Origin: Brasenia schreberi
Lineage: Eukaryota; Streptophyta; Magnoliopsida; Nymphaeales; Cabombaceae
Direction of reading: 5' to 3'
Assembly: GCA_036023115.1 (NCBI GenBank)
Contig: JAYKKT010000080.1
Span: forward strand, 12,261,001 to 12,325,000
DNA: 64,000 bases
Position 1 is the first letter of the stretch, and every line of letters starts with the position of its first letter. The notes under the pieces are model-generated. The model ran no database searches and was not told where the DNA came from. It saw nothing but the letters and a program-made list of their open reading frames with translations. The position numbers and the translations under genes were made by a program. This document shows, in pieces, positions 35,371-47,936 of this stretch.

Positions 35371-35719
35371 AAATATGTTGATTGAAATCACATCAAATCA
35401 TAAAAGGAATATGACAAATATCGTTGAAATCTAGAATGACATCCTTGTCCTTATCGGCCTCTCTATTCTCTCTTAAAATACTAACCTAATGGCCACGATT
35501 ATACTTATATACACTTTATAACTTAAATACTATTTTACCCTTATTTAGTAATATATATTACAATTTAAGTGAGATATTTCTGATATTCTCTATTTGGATA
35601 TCGGATCTCCTAGTAGATCTTGTGTCCATCAACACTTGGGTTAAATACATGCCCCCTCAAGTTGGAACTTGAAGGATCATGATTCCCAACTCTTTCTAAG
35701 GCTTTCTTATTGAAGCTGG

Positions 35720-36082
35720 CTATAAGAGCTTTATAAGGATATCTGCGAAATGTTGATATGAACGTACATAGGTGAAACCAAATATTCCATATGATAACTT
35801 TTTTCGAATGAAGTGGCAATCCACTTCAATATGTTTGGTGCGCTCATGATACATTGGATTAGAAGCAATATGTAGGGCAGTCATGCTATATTTATAATAT
35901 CTAATTGGAAGAGTTATCTTGAAACTAATTTCACCCATAATAGACAACACCCATAAACTTTCACACATTCCTACAACAATTGCTCTATATTCTGGTTCTG
36001 TACTAGATCTAGCAATCACAAACTGTTTCTTACTCTTCCAAAAAACTACATTCTCTCTCCCACACACAATATATCGTGACAT
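35720..36082 (-). pseudogene. Copia D RNase H end
   Basis: 121-codon frame with [39 protein letters not shown] and HFADILIKLL. Intact over this stretch; the usual EAEYRA and DIFTKPL motifs are altered (EPEYRA, DILIKLL). Confidence 0.85.
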
Positions 36083-36194
36083 CGATCTTCTATCCTCAGT
36101 AGAACCTACTCAGCCAACATCTGAATAGATTTCAATTCTCAGGGAACTATTATGTGAATATAGCAAGCCGTGAGTAATAAAATATTTTAAGTAT

Positions 36195-37061
36195 CTAATA
36201 ATATAAAAAAACTGAATTCATATGGTGTCTTGTAGGAGAGTGCATCAATCTGCGCACATAACTTACAACAAAACCGATATCTGGTCGAGTAATAGTGAGG
36301 TATATTAGTTTTTCCACTATCTTTTGATACCACCCCACATCTTTATAAGGTTTATCTGTTCTTCCAACCGATTCCTTCTTAGATTTAATCAATATGGTAT
36401 ACATACGACAATCTTCATCTTGGTTTCTTTCATGTCCAAGATATACTTCCTCTGGTATAAGAATAGGCAATCATTTTTTTAATAATTTCAATTCCAATAA
36501 AATAATGCAACTTGCCCTTATCTTTTAAATCAAACAGACAATGTAGTTTCTTCTTTAAAGAGATAATTACTTCAACATCATCCCTGTAATAATTATATCA
36601 TTAACATATACAACCAATAAAATTATTCTCACCCTATTTTATGAATAAAGTGTGATCACTTACACTCTTTTTAAATCCCAAACGAAGAATCCCTTTACTA
36701 AATATCTCAAACCACGTTATAGGAGATTGTTTTAGTTTGTAAAGAGATTTCTTCAAATTGCATACCTTATTTCCTACATCTCCTTGGTTGTAACCCAATA
36801 AAGATCACCTTGGAAAAAGGTATTCTTAACATCAAGCTGCCATAATTCCCACTTTTGATTTACAGCTACACTTAGAAAAATTTGTATAGTATTCATCTTA
36901 GCCACTAGGGCCAATGTCTCGTTATAGTCAATTCCATACGATTGACTATAACCTTTAGCCACCAATCTGGCTTTATACCGCTCAATACTTCCATCTACAT
37001 TGAATCTAATCATGTACGGCGTACGATTTTTCTTTCTGACGGGAGGTATGAAATAACCCAT
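36195..37061 (-). pseudogene. Copia D reverse transcriptase, decayed
   Basis: The frame at 36774-37061 has YKARLVAKGYSQSYGIDYNE and WELWQLDVKNTFFQGDLYW. The frame at 36195-36470 has WYQKIVEKLIYLTITRPDI. Between them the VDD box region (about 36560-36640) is recognisable but broken. Confidence 0.8.
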
Positions 37062-37466
37062 GTTTGATTCTATTCTAAAGCTATAATTTCATAATCCATA
37101 TATGTACGCCATGTGGGGCTTTGGTTTGCTTTCTCAAAACTCTTGGGAACCGGAATACTTTTTTCATTAATCACAAACAATCAATATTCTTTTGGGAAAT
37201 TAGAGCATGATACCATCCGATGTAATGGATATGTGGCAAGTCTCACGTTTTCCCTTTCTTAAAGCAATGGTAAATCATCAATAACATTAGAAGACCTAGG
37301 AGTTACCAGAGGTGGAGGAGGAGGAGGAATCAGGGAGAGTATTTTGATTTAGGGTAGCATTCGTAATTTGTATAACTTTCCTTTTCCCTCTAGATTATGT
37401 CTTCCATTTACCTTTTTCTAAAGACCTATTTTTCTGCATTTCCATCTCACTTTCTGAGTATACTTC

Positions 37467-38160
37467 TCAAGGTATTATTGACATCACCGTAAAAGGAAAA
37501 TTGGTGGTCGATTGACTATCCTTATTTTCATAAAATAGAATTTTCTCATGGAATGTCACATCCATGGTGACATAACACCTCTTCTTGACTAGGTCATAAC
37601 ATTTGTACCCTTTTTGTGTAGAAGAGTATCTCAAAAATATATATTTGATTGCTTTAGCATCAAGTTTATCTCTACTACTCGTATGCACACTTACAAAATA
37701 AGTGCATCCAAATATTTTAAGGGAACAAGAAAATGTCTTTGGTTTAGACACAATATATGGAAGGGAGAATCTCCACTAAGAACTGCACTAGCAAGCAATT
37801 TATAAGCTACACACCTGCTAAAGTGGCTTCTCCCCAATAGACTTTAGGGACATTATAACCAATCAATAAAGTTCTAGCTACCTCTAATATATGCCTATTT
37901 TTTCTTTTAGAGATACCATCTATTGTGAAGAGTAAGAAAATAAAGTTTGATGTAATATGCCCTTACTTAGAAAGTGTGAATGTAAGGAATTACTTATATA
38001 CTTTCTCTGAATATCACTTCTAATAATTTTGATAGAATATTGAAACTTAATCTTAATAAACTCACAATACGAGGGCATATCATTCACAACTTCATCTCTT
38101 GTTTTTAAAAGGTAAATCATGATAAACCTAGTGCAATCATCTATAAATGAGACAAAATAT
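37467..38160 (-). pseudogene. Copia D integrase, decayed
   Basis: IFGCTYFVSVHTSSRDKLDA, AIKYIFLRYSSTQKGYKCYD and VTMDVTFHEK at 37467-37751. IYLLKTRDEVVNDMPSYCEF and ILHQTLFSYSSQ at 37920-38120. The frames are separated by stops. Confidence 0.85.
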
Positions 38161-38475
38161 CTATAGCCATGTAATGAAGTAAAGAAACATGGATCTTAAA
38201 TATCTGAATAAACAATTTCAAAGGGTTTTAAAGATCTAGTTCCATTTAATGGAAAGGAAACATGATGATGTTTAACTCTCTCACAGGTATCACATCTCAA
38301 AATAAAATCATTAAAACTCTAGAATTCAGGTAACAAAACTCTAATTTTAGAGAGAGAAAGATGCCTCAATCGTTGCCAAAATGACACTCTAATTTCAGCC
38401 AAAGAATTAAGACTTGTCTCCATCACATTCTTTTCATTTTGGTTATTTACATAAGCTTTAGATTTTTGATTTTGG

Positions 38476-39331
38476 TTATAACTTGGTCGACCAATCAACT
38501 GCCAACATGTCTCTCAAGTATGTTTGGTTTTCTCGTGGTGAGTGTACATATCTCTCGAGTATGCGTGGTTTTCTCGTAGTGATTGCACGAAAGTTTGTCT
38601 TTCTCTTATGAAGAATACTGTGTTCGGCCTCTTCCTCTTCAACTATGTCCTCCACCTCTAAGTCCAGAGGATGACTGAAAATTCTTTCCAACAATGGCCA
38701 CGACTTTTATGCAGTTATTTTTTTCTTCCTTCTCAAGATACTGCCCGTCTTCTTCTCTCAAAAGTAGTGAATAAATTGTGTTAAGTGAGGAAAACGCTCC
38801 CTTACTTAAGATGTTATTCTTCACTGCCTCAAAATCTGAAAAAATACCTCATAACAAGTCAAATATTTTTCTTTCTTCAAATTCTTCATTTCTTTTTTTC
38901 ATATAGTTTCGACATTATGTTTTTGAATAAAATTGCAGTTCTTGTCATAATCCTCAAAACCCTACATAATATTCACTTATGGTTCTTCCTCTTATCGGCA
39001 TTTTCCAATTCTCTCTATAATTTCATATTTCTTAGCAATATTCTTTATCTTAACATAGACATCTTGGACAACTAGCCAAATCTCATGAGCTGATTCGAAG
39101 AACATAAGCACTTACCAAAGCACTTTCCCCTCTTCTACCATGATCGCCCCCTCACTCTAGGCTGTGATCTTTATATTTTCTCAAATTTTTACGTATCTTC
39201 TTATTTACTGTACAATACCTTCCAACAAAATTTCTGGAGTGCTCGCTTTCGCAAACCCTAACTCCTTTGAAGAATACCTTTTCCACGTGATTTTCATGTG
39301 CCCTAATCCTAAGGATTAGGCTTTTATATCA
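38476..39331 (-). pseudogene. Copia D gag and protease side, decayed
   Basis: Minus-strand gag-like remnants between the integrase and the right LTR, including an EEERKIFDLL-like block near 38850-38890. Very degraded. Confidence 0.55.
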
Positions 39332-39710
39332 TGTTGATTGAAATCATAAAAGGAATATGACAAACATCGTTGAAATTTGGAACGACAACCTTGCCCTCAT
39401 TAGCGACTGCCTCTTCTCTATTCTCTCTTAAAAAAGTGACCTAATGGTAGGATTATACTTATACACTCTTTATAACTTGAAAGACCATTTTACCCTTATT
39501 TAGTAATATATATATTATAACTTAAGTGGGATATTTCTGGTATTCTCTATTTGGATATCGGATCTCCCAATAGATCTCGGGTCCTAAAACACTTAGGCTG
39601 AATATTTATTCAATAAAATACACAAATAAATACATGTATTTTAATACTCCTCAAACTTATGGTATCATTACCAAAAGTTTGCTAACTAAAAAAAAGTGTG
39701 GGGTTGATAG

Positions 39711-41099
39711 CAGTGTGTTCGAAGCTTATCGTATCGTGTATCATTTTGGTCCACGTACCGTATCGTATTGTATCACCTCTATCATTTTTTAAATAAAAAA
39801 TATAAAAATTCATAAAAATTCAAGAAAAGTCATGTAAATTAAAAATAATTCATATGATGCATAAATTGAGTACATATTCATCAATTATCATTCAATTTTC
39901 AATATATAAAGCATTTAAGCAATACATCTTTAGCAAAAAAAATTATAACTTCATAATTGAAAAAAGAATTACATTTAAATATTGTAATCAGGATAAACTA
40001 AATAATCTTCATCTTCTCCTTCTTGTTCAAGATCATAGTCACCTTCAACTTCAAAATCAAAATCATTATCTTCTTGATGTTGTTGCGCTCCTTCTAAATT
40101 AATCCATTGAATATCTTCTTTAGTTATGAGTATATTTGCTTCACTATGTTCCATAACTCACTCCTCTAAGATATCAACATTATCCAGACTTATTGGATTA
40201 AATTGGTTCTCCTCTCTATTTAACTTTGTTAATTGCTTCATGAAAGACAAATAACATTAATAATTAAATTAAATAAAATATTGAATTGAATACCTAATTA
40301 GTAACTAATCATTTATTACTTTTGTGGGAGCCACATGTTATAATTAATGAAAACTACGTCATTGAGCTGCTTATGTTCCAACCTATTGCGCTTTTTTGTG
40401 TGGATATTTTCGAAGACACTCCAATTCCTTTTACAATCATTTGCATTGCACATTTGGATCAAAACTCTTATTACAAAATCTCTCAGGTTTTGGCAATCAC
40501 TTTCAAACACATTTCACTAAACATCTAATAGAAAAAGTCAAACATAAAGAGTTATTCTACAATAAATATAAGTTGTAAGAAACTTAAATGTTAATATAAA
40601 CAGTTTACTTAGACACATATTATTATGGTTGTGAAGGACTACAGACAAGCCCATCAAGTGAAGAGTATTATCATAGATCTCCATCTCTCGACGTATAATA
40701 TTTGCTCTACTCTCATTAGGGACCAATCTATCTATGCAATCAATGATACCTCGATTAGCCTCACCATGCCTTTTAAAGCTTGCAGAATACCTAAATGTTG
40801 GATTTAGGTGGTAAGCAGTTGCATGAATAGGTTAATGCAACTTTTTATTTTATCCGTTATCGATAATAGTCTACACGGGCACATAATTTGTCTTTCTTCA
40901 ATTAAAGTTGCTTCGAATAGCTTCCTTAGCCCTATCTATGGCTTCATAAAGATAATCGACTTTTCCTTAATGTCAGCCAATTTCAAAACTTTCACTAAAG
41001 GACATATGATACTTAATAGTCTAATGTAAGAGTTCCAAAATATATTCTTAAAGATTGTTTCTAAAATCTCATTCAATTTTCTATTTTTTCTATTTTGAG
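39711..41099 (-). mobile_element. hAT-3, truncated hAT copy
   Basis: Starts CAGTGTGTTCGAAGC with TATCGTATCGTG subterminal words. Minus-strand coding remnants follow: an acidic tail (EEDNDFDFEVEGDYDLEQEG near 39990-40075) and transposase C-terminal pieces parallel to hAT-2. It stops at 41099, where hAT-2 begins inside the homologue of the TCTGTTCTGAG block; the rest of the copy is not seen. Confidence 0.75.
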
Positions 41100-42200
41100 C
41101 AATGTTGTCTGACGCATATCGTATCGCATATCGCTAGGCTCCACAATACGGGCATATCGTAGCATAGCGTATCGTACTTTAATATAAAAAAATAGAAAAA
41201 TATTTAAAAAATCAAGAAAAATGGTAAAAATCCGAAAACAATCAGGAAAAATCAGAAAAAATTAGAAAAAATCTGGTAATTGCTTTAAATTTATATAATG
41301 CAAAGTTTAGTACAGATTGAGCATTCAACATTGAACAATTACATCCAAATTTACATATTTTGAATCAAAAAAATGAAATACATTTACATTTTATAAATTA
41401 TAATCAGGATCATCAACTAAATAATTTTCATCTTCTCTTTGTTGAAGATCATCATCATCAGCAATAATAACACCTTCTCCTTGAAAATCAAATTCTTAAT
41501 GTCCTTGATACTGTTGTTGCATTCATTCCAAATTAATCCATGCAATGTCTTCTTTAGTTAGGAGAGCATTTTCTTCACTATCTTCTATAATCCAATCTTC
41601 TAATATATTAAAATTATCCAAACTTATTGGATCAAATTGACTTTCTTGTCTATTTACTTTTTTTAATTGCCTACAACAAAGAAAGATAAGCAATTAGTAA
41701 ATAATATTAACAATTAAAGTCAAACAATTTATTGAATTGAACATTTAAGTACTAAGTAATACAACATTACCTTTCACGAAGGCGCATGTTACAACGAATA
41801 AAAACTAAATCATTCAGTTGCTTATGTTCGAACCTGTTGTGCTTTTTTGTATGGATATATTCAACATATCAAAGACACTCCAATTCCTTTCACAGCCAGT
41901 TGTTATTGGAAAACGTGATTGCATTGTGGAGATTAAAAATCACAAACATGAAGAAACAGTGAAGAGGAAATATGGAGATCGGAGGAGGGGGCAGACCTCC
42001 AATGGAGGTCGCCCCCCTCTCTTTCTTTCTTTCTTAATATCAACCTCTTAACCCTAATACAACCTATCAACCCTTATATAATGAGCTGTAAAACAGAAAA
42101 TAACCAAAATACCCTTAGTGCTACAGGCAATTACAATAATACCTAAATATGAGAAATTACAAGAATGACACTTAGAAACATCACACATATATTCTCAACA

Positions 42201-43079
42201 CCCCCCTCAAGTTGGGAGTGAGATACTTCGAACTCCAAACTTGCCAAAAAACAGGTTATTTCTTCACCACACGTGCACGAGCAATCTCTTCGAGGCTTCT
42301 GTAAAACAACTTATCAAGAACACATGGGTAACACACGACCCTTATATGGGTGTCAGTTGCTCCCTCTCTCTTTCTTCTTCTCCATAGTAGCTGATCTTTT
42401 GTAATATGAGGTACTACTCCACCATACACACTTCACACGACTTTTCTTGTGCCCTTTCACATGGTGGTTGCAGCCGGTGTGTTGGTTGAGTGCCCTCTAT
42501 CTACCACTCAAATAGCAAAATATACACTTCTGCTCATACTAGTCGGTCTGCGCCCCTTCATATGGTGACTGCAGCCGCTTTTTCAGCCTTCTTGGCTATT
42601 TACTTCAGTAACTCAAGGTTTTAATTTTTCATACTTCTTGGTGATACTGCCACATTCTATACCAACACATTCTTGGCCTCTTCTATGATTTGATTTGTCC
42701 TGCATATGTAGTGAGAAAGACTGTTTTTCTACATTCTATCTTTTTCTAATTTCAATTATGTTGTTTTTCCAATAAAGACAATCATCATATACTACTTAAT
42801 ATCTTCTTCAATCTTTTTGTGAATCTGCAACCCTCTTGAACATTTCCTCAAACACTTGGTGTTCATGTTAATATCTCTTCTTGAGCATTTCATCAAACAT
42901 TTGATGGTGTAGGTAAACATCTTGGAGCCTCCTGCTCTCACCTCAGCCAATAATTTCTTGTATTCCTTTCTGACATTCTATCAAATAGTTGACATGTAAT
43001 CTCGTGTGCCCACATGCACCAATGTTCAGGCTCTATTAGGCATCACTCCCATCCTTTTCATCCTCTTAAAAATATGCAA
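42201..43079 (-). other. Family B shared internal non-coding tract (B2 copy)
   Basis: Reverse complement of the tract at about 48300-48970 in B3. Shared blocks include AAGTTTGGAGTTTGAAGTAT and the sequences around 42460-42660 (ACTAGTATGAGCA, GTATGGTGGAG). No open frame. Confidence 0.7.
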
Positions 43080-44240
43080 CCTTCAACGTAACATCCACCA
43101 TTAATATAGGCACCAATAAGAGAATTCCATGTGACCAAATCCCGCTGGCTCGTCTACTCAAATACTTCTTGACATGATTTGATACACCCACATCTCCCAT
43201 ACATTGTTATAAGAACATTACTAAGTGTAGCGTCAAACTCATAATTATTTTTCAACAAGTACTCGTGCACCGACCTTCCTTGCCCCAAATCCTCCAGGTG
43301 ACCGCAGTTGTCACTTATAACAAATCAGGTTTGAATTCGATCAACATCTTGTGGAAGAGCCGTAGCGATTCACGATACAATCCAAATTGGGTGCAAGCAC
43401 TGATGATTGTGTTCCAAGTGGTCGTGCCTCTCTTAGGCATCTCGTAGAAGACGCGCCAAGCATCGTCCGAGCTATCACATTTCCAATACATAAAGAGAAG
43501 AGCGTTACCAACCGAAACATTCACCTTGATTCCGATCTTATATGCAATGCCCCTCTACCAGATCACCAGCATCACCGCAAGCAAGCAAAACGCTCCCCAC
43601 AGTAAACAAATCAGGCTCCAAGCCACTCAATCTGAATTCAAAATAGAGATCCAAGGCCTCTTCCCATTGTTTATTTGCCCGATAACCAAAAATAAGAGCG
43701 TTCCAGGAAACCAGATCCCATTGTGGCATTTTTACAAACAATTGCTCTGCATCATTTGGACTGCCACATTGAGAATACATATTAACAAGGGACTTAGCTA
43801 TATAGATACCGAATTCCAAACCCAACTCGATGATTCGTTCATGAAGCTTCATAACAAATTCCAAATCCTTTAAATCAGAGTAGGCATTCAACAAACAAGG
43901 AAACATGCATTTATCCTAAAAAACACCCGATTTCTGCATCAAAGAGTAAATATCCAGAGCATAGGCTCGAATAACAGAATTCCATAAGAAAACGTTGTCG
44001 ATAGGAGATATTTGCCGAAAAACCATCCAGGAAAGGTGAGGGCTAGCATGCTTGGCATAACTGGCGATGAGTTGGCCGGAGAAGAAAGAGGAGGCGATGC
44101 AGACCAAAGACGATGATGCGGCCATGGATTTGGTTGGTATGACGGAGTGATGTCGATGAAGAGATGGCCTTTATGATCATCACGTTGACGTCCAGAGGAA
44201 GATGGCGAGGAAGATGAGAAGTCAGAAGACACATGAAATA
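43080..44240 (-). pseudogene. Captured PLS-type PPR protein fragment
   Basis: Minus-strand readings: TSLRHTNQIHGRIIVFGL near the start (44234 inward), VFRQISPIDNVFLWNSVIRA, HERIIELGLEFGIYIAKSLV, NMYSQCGSPNDAEQLFVKMP, QWDLVSWNALIFGYRANKQW, EEALDLYFEFRLSGLEPDLF, then NVSVGNALLFMYWKCDSSDD and ESLRLFHKMLIEFKPDLL. These are successive 35-residue PPR motifs of the organelle RNA-binding PLS class. I think the closest relatives are the At3g03580 group, from memory. Several frameshifts; intronless like most PPR genes. Confidence 0.85.
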
Positions 44241-44800
44241 AGATCTAGGGCCATGTTATCAATGCTGCTCTCGATCGCCTGGACCTTAATGCTGCAAAGC
44301 TTCCACCATTCTGTGATTGAAATCCACCGTCATCAGCTCACACCGCCACCGATTGCTCCATCATCGGAATACCAAAAACCAATATCTCTCTGCCGCCCTA
44401 CTTCCTTCATCCCGTGACCGCTGTCCATAAAAATATTGCATAATCGCAGTGTTTTCTTTTGTCTCTTTCTTCTCCCATCAATCGTTGGCTTTGATACCAT
44501 GTTGGAAAACGTGATTGTGCTGCGAAGATTGAAAATCACAAACTTAGAAACAGTGAAAAGGAAATATGGAGATCGGAGGAGGGGGCAGACCTCCAATGGA
44601 GGCTGACCCCCTCTCTTTCTCTCTTTCTTAATATCAACCTCTTAACCCTAATACAACCTATCAACCCTTATATAATGAGCTGTAAAACAGAAAATGACCA
44701 AAATGCCCTTAGTACTATGAGCAATTATAATAATACCTAAATAAGAGAAATTACAGGAATGACACTTAGAAACAGCAGACACATATATTCTCAATAGTTG

Positions 44801-46870
44801 AACTACAGGTTTGACTCAAAACTTTGACTACAAAATCCTTAATGTTCGGGCAATTAGTTCCAAACCTATTCCACCAAACATCTGTAGAAAAAGACAAACA
44901 TTAAAGACATAATCCACAATAATATAAGATGTATTGATTTAAGAAACTTAAACACGAAGATAAACAATTTACCTGGACGCATAGTAGTGCGATTGCGAAC
45001 TGCTACAGGCAAACCCATTAAGTGAAGAGCATTATAATATATCTCCATCTCTCGATGTATAACATCTGTTGTACTCTCATTAGGGACTAATATGTCCCTT
45101 TTGAAGCTTGCTAAGTATATGAATGATGGGTTTAGATAATATGCTGCTGCATGAATAGGTTGATGCAACTTGTTTATTCTATCTATTATCAATAATTTTT
45201 CACACAGGCACATAATCTCTCTTTTTTCCATTAAAATTATTTCTAATGGCTTCTTTTGCCCTATTCATGGCTTCATAAAGGTAGCCCATAGATGGTTTCT
45301 CCTCGGTATCAGCCAATTTCAAAACCTTCACTAATGGACATGTAATCATCAATAGTCTAACACATGCATTCCAAAATGTACTCCTGAATACTGTCTCAGA
45401 AATCTCATTCAACTTTCGGTTTCTTCTGTTCTGAGGCAACTCTGCAAATTGTTGCCACTCATATGAGGAGAACATTCTCTTCAATGCTAGCTTCTGTCTT
45501 ACAATACTCTGTACATATAAGAAGTTTGTTGCAACTCGAAGATGCTTGCATTTTCTATATATCTCCTCATCATACATAAAACAAATGCATGGTTGTAAAT
45601 GAATTTTGTGATATCTTGACAACACTCAATTGCTGCTTTTATCTCATCCATCTCACCAATATCCTCAAGGATGAGATCTAAACAATGGGCTACGCATGGT
45701 GTCCAATAGAAAGTCCCATAAGTATCAGCTAACTCCTTCCCAGCTGCTTTGTAGTTAGCTGCATTATCTGTAATCAATTGGACTACATTCTCTAGCCCAA
45801 CCTCGCATATCACCTTATCAAATTCTTGTTGTAGGATCACTGCAATGTGCCTCTCCTCCGACATGTCTAGAGATCTTAAAAACATAAGTCCTTTAAGATA
45901 GGAGATAAGAAAGTTTAGCAAGGTCATTCCTCGCCTATTTGTCTATCCATCTGCCATGATAGTGCAACCTGTGTCATTCCATGAATCTCTCAAAGTTGAA
46001 CAATATTCTTGCACTTCAATGACAACCTTATCTAAGATCTTTCCTCTCAACTTCTGATAGGAGAGCATCTTATATCCTGGACCAATGTTAGCAATTGCAT
46101 CTACCATTGCTTGAAAATGAAAACTATTTGTTGCATTAAATGGAATGCATGCATCATAAAACCATCTCCCCACTGCAAGGTCTGCCTGATCATGCAGTTG
46201 TTCTGAAACTATAGCCGGACGAATTCAAGGTTGAGCACCAGGTGTTATGGTAGGAGGAAAAAATGAATGTATACTACAAGCAACTCTTCCTCTACTTCTT
46301 CCTCAACTTTCTCTTCTACCACCTCCAAAGTCTTCAGCAACCCTCTTTCCCTTGCTAGGTGCTCGTGAACTGCTACTACCAATCTCTGTTCTAGCATCTG
46401 AAGGCAAACTATTAGTGAATCCAATAACATCATTATCTTCTTCAAACATCCCCAAATCATCCTTTTGTTGTCTCCTCTCTTGTATAATCTCAATCATCTG
46501 AAGACATTGCCATTTAATGCCTTCTCACAAACTTCTAACTCTGCTTGTGCAAGGAACAACTTCTTTCCAGTCTCTGCTATATGGTATTTCAACCGTGAAA
46601 TTCCACCACTAACCACCCTCTCACAAAATAAACATCTTATCTTCAAGATGGAACTTTCAACTGGTGTACCCCACAACCATGCCGGATCATCAGAATGAGA
46701 ATAGGAGTCTCTACCACCCCTTCCTGCTATCTCAATTGAGCACTTTAATTCAATCAAAAACTTGAAATTAAAAGCTCTTCGTAAATCCCCAATCTTCAAA
46801 TAACATTCAAATAGAGTTTCTCCCACTTCATGAATGCAATAAAAATCATATCCACACACTTAATAACTTC
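44801..46870 (-). pseudogene. hAT transposase (BED finger, DUF659, RNase H-like core), decayed
   Basis: Minus-strand pieces in order. BED-type zinc finger (46494-46859): CLFCERVVSGGISRLKYHI. DUF659 start (45943-46173): FNATNSFHFQAMVDAIANIG, then DTGCTIMADG. A TAG replaces the Trp of the usual MADGWTD. Core (45499-45927): VVQLITDNAANYKAAGKEL and FYWTPCVAHCLDLILEDIGE. Then a frame change to 45200-45625 with RVATNFLYVQSIVRQK and SVFRSTFW-like sequence, and 44866-45231 with HAAAYYLNPSFIY. A CCHC-like BED finger and the DNA-AN-YK core are typical of plant hATs. Broken in at least three places. Confidence 0.85.
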
Positions 46871-47226
46871 ATATTTTGTCATTAAAAAAAAATACAAATA
46901 GCACAAAAAACAATAAATACAAAAGAAAAAATAAAGAAAAACACTAAAAATATACCAAAATCTGAGTTAGGAGTCTTGCACGGACATCGTAGAGCACGTT
47001 TTTGGAGCCTTTAACACCAAGGAGGCGAAGAACCGCGCTAGGAAAGCTCTGAACAAACCAAGGAAACCCGCAAAAATACGAGTTTCCGTTCAGCCAAGGT
47101 CCCTGGGCGTATCGTGCGATACGGCCCGTATCACACGATACGAAGCGATAAGTTGACATTTATGATACATATGGTTGTATCGTATCGTGGTGGCCCATTA
47201 TTCTACAATAAGAATTGATGGTGGTG

Positions 47227-47424
47227 ATGAGGAGTGGATTTATTACAGCAACCACAGATCTGATATGGGTGGCACTCGTGCTGAGGAATCAACATCAGCG
47301 TATCCAGAACAATCTATATTGTAGGCATTAAAGCTTAGCATTCTGTCTTGGAGGAAAAGGAAACTAAGTTTTAGATCGCCAAAGTTGAAGGGAGAACCAC
47401 TGCTGAAGAAGTCATATGCAGAAG
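47227..47424 (+). pseudogene. Captured NT-C2-domain-type protein fragment
   Basis: Reads DEEWIYYSNHRSDMGGTRAE, then SAYPEQSIL, stop, ALKLSILSWRKRKLSFRSPK and LKGEPLLKKSYAEDGG. The block WKKRKLSFRSPKxKGEPLLKK is characteristic of a plant family of N-terminal C2 (NT-C2) proteins of poorly known role. The segment comes from the linker after the C2 domain. One internal stop (TAG for CAG). Confidence 0.65.
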
Positions 47425-47830
47425 ATGGTGGAACAATTTGCCACGAACTCTGAAAAATAAATTTCAAGTTGAGGATAAAGTTGAAGTATCAACTAAGCGT
47501 GATGGTCCTCTAGAAGCTACTACATTAGAAATTGCAGAAGATGGTGAATCCTTGAAAGATATACTAGAGTAGCTTAATTTAGCAAAGAAAGGTGAAGTGG
47601 CAAAGGCGTTCCTAGATTCATTTACTGAAACCAGATATGGTTGCAGATAAGTTTTTTAAAGAACAATCTGTGATAGAAGGACAACTGATGATAAGGTCAT
47701 TTCATTTGATCAAGAAGTTAAGTTAACCGAAGTTGCTGCAGAAGTTGCATCTAGGGTAGAAAAAGGATTGGAAAATCTAATAGTGAGAGAGATGTTCAGA
47801 AAACCGTACGAAGAAAGTAAGAAAGAGAAG
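47425..47830 (+). pseudogene. Unidentified captured coding-like pieces in B3
   Basis: Codon-like readings such as KFQVEDKVEVSTKRDGPLEA, TTLEIAEDGESLKDILE and, in another frame, VISFDQEVKLTEVAAEVASR and VEKGLENLIVREMF. They look like fragments of acidic, helical plant proteins, possibly a further part of the same donor or another gene. I do not recognise them. Confidence 0.4.
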
Positions 47831-47936
47831 GCAGCCATGTAGGGGCGCCAACATTCAGTTATGGGCAGATTGGATGAAATGTCTTCAATCTACCAATTCT
47901 TTAAAGTTTACGGAAAAGAGATAGATGCTGAAGATT

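Larger units (their letters stand above)
35376..39614 (-). mobile_element. Copia D, minus strand, both LTRs present
   Basis: LTRs at 35376-35649 and 39332 to about 39614 (TGTTGATTGAAATCA start; TTTGGATATCGGATCTCC inside). The polypurine tract complement GCCCCCTCAAGTTGG is at 35651. A primer-binding site remnant before the right LTR reads, on the minus strand, TGATATAAAAGCC, a decayed Met-tRNA match. A/T-rich flanks AAATA are a possible duplication. RNase H, RT, integrase and gag lie in reverse order on the plus strand. All frames are broken. Confidence 0.85.
41903..44795 (-). mobile_element. LTR element B2 carrying PPR gene pieces, minus strand
   Basis: LTRs at 41903-42200 and 44500-44795, flanked by AGTTG (41898-41902, 44796-44800). 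The primer-binding site next to the right LTR reads on the minus strand TGGTATCAAAGCC. The polypurine tract complement CCCCCCTCAAGTTGGG follows the left LTR. There are no retrotransposon proteins. The inside holds PPR gene sequence (about 43080-44240) and the family's shared tract (42201-43050). Outer LTR termini are mutated (TTATTGG instead of TGTTGG). Confidence 0.9.
41100..47197 (-). mobile_element. hAT-2, hAT transposon with decayed transposase, hosting B2
   Basis: The left end CAATGTTGTCTGACGC resembles the hAT-1 terminus and is followed by the same GCTAGGCTCCACAATACGGG block. Transposase coding is on the minus strand. The right end has GCGTATCGTGCGATACGG and TTGTATCGTATCGTGG words but breaks off at about 47197 before a terminal repeat. 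It inserted into hAT-3 and was later entered by LTR element B2. Confidence 0.8.

Noticed and set aside
43315..44234. Functional PPR gene on the minus strand
   Set aside because: It is split by frameshifts and lies wholly between the LTRs of B2, so it is a captured fragment, not a resident gene.
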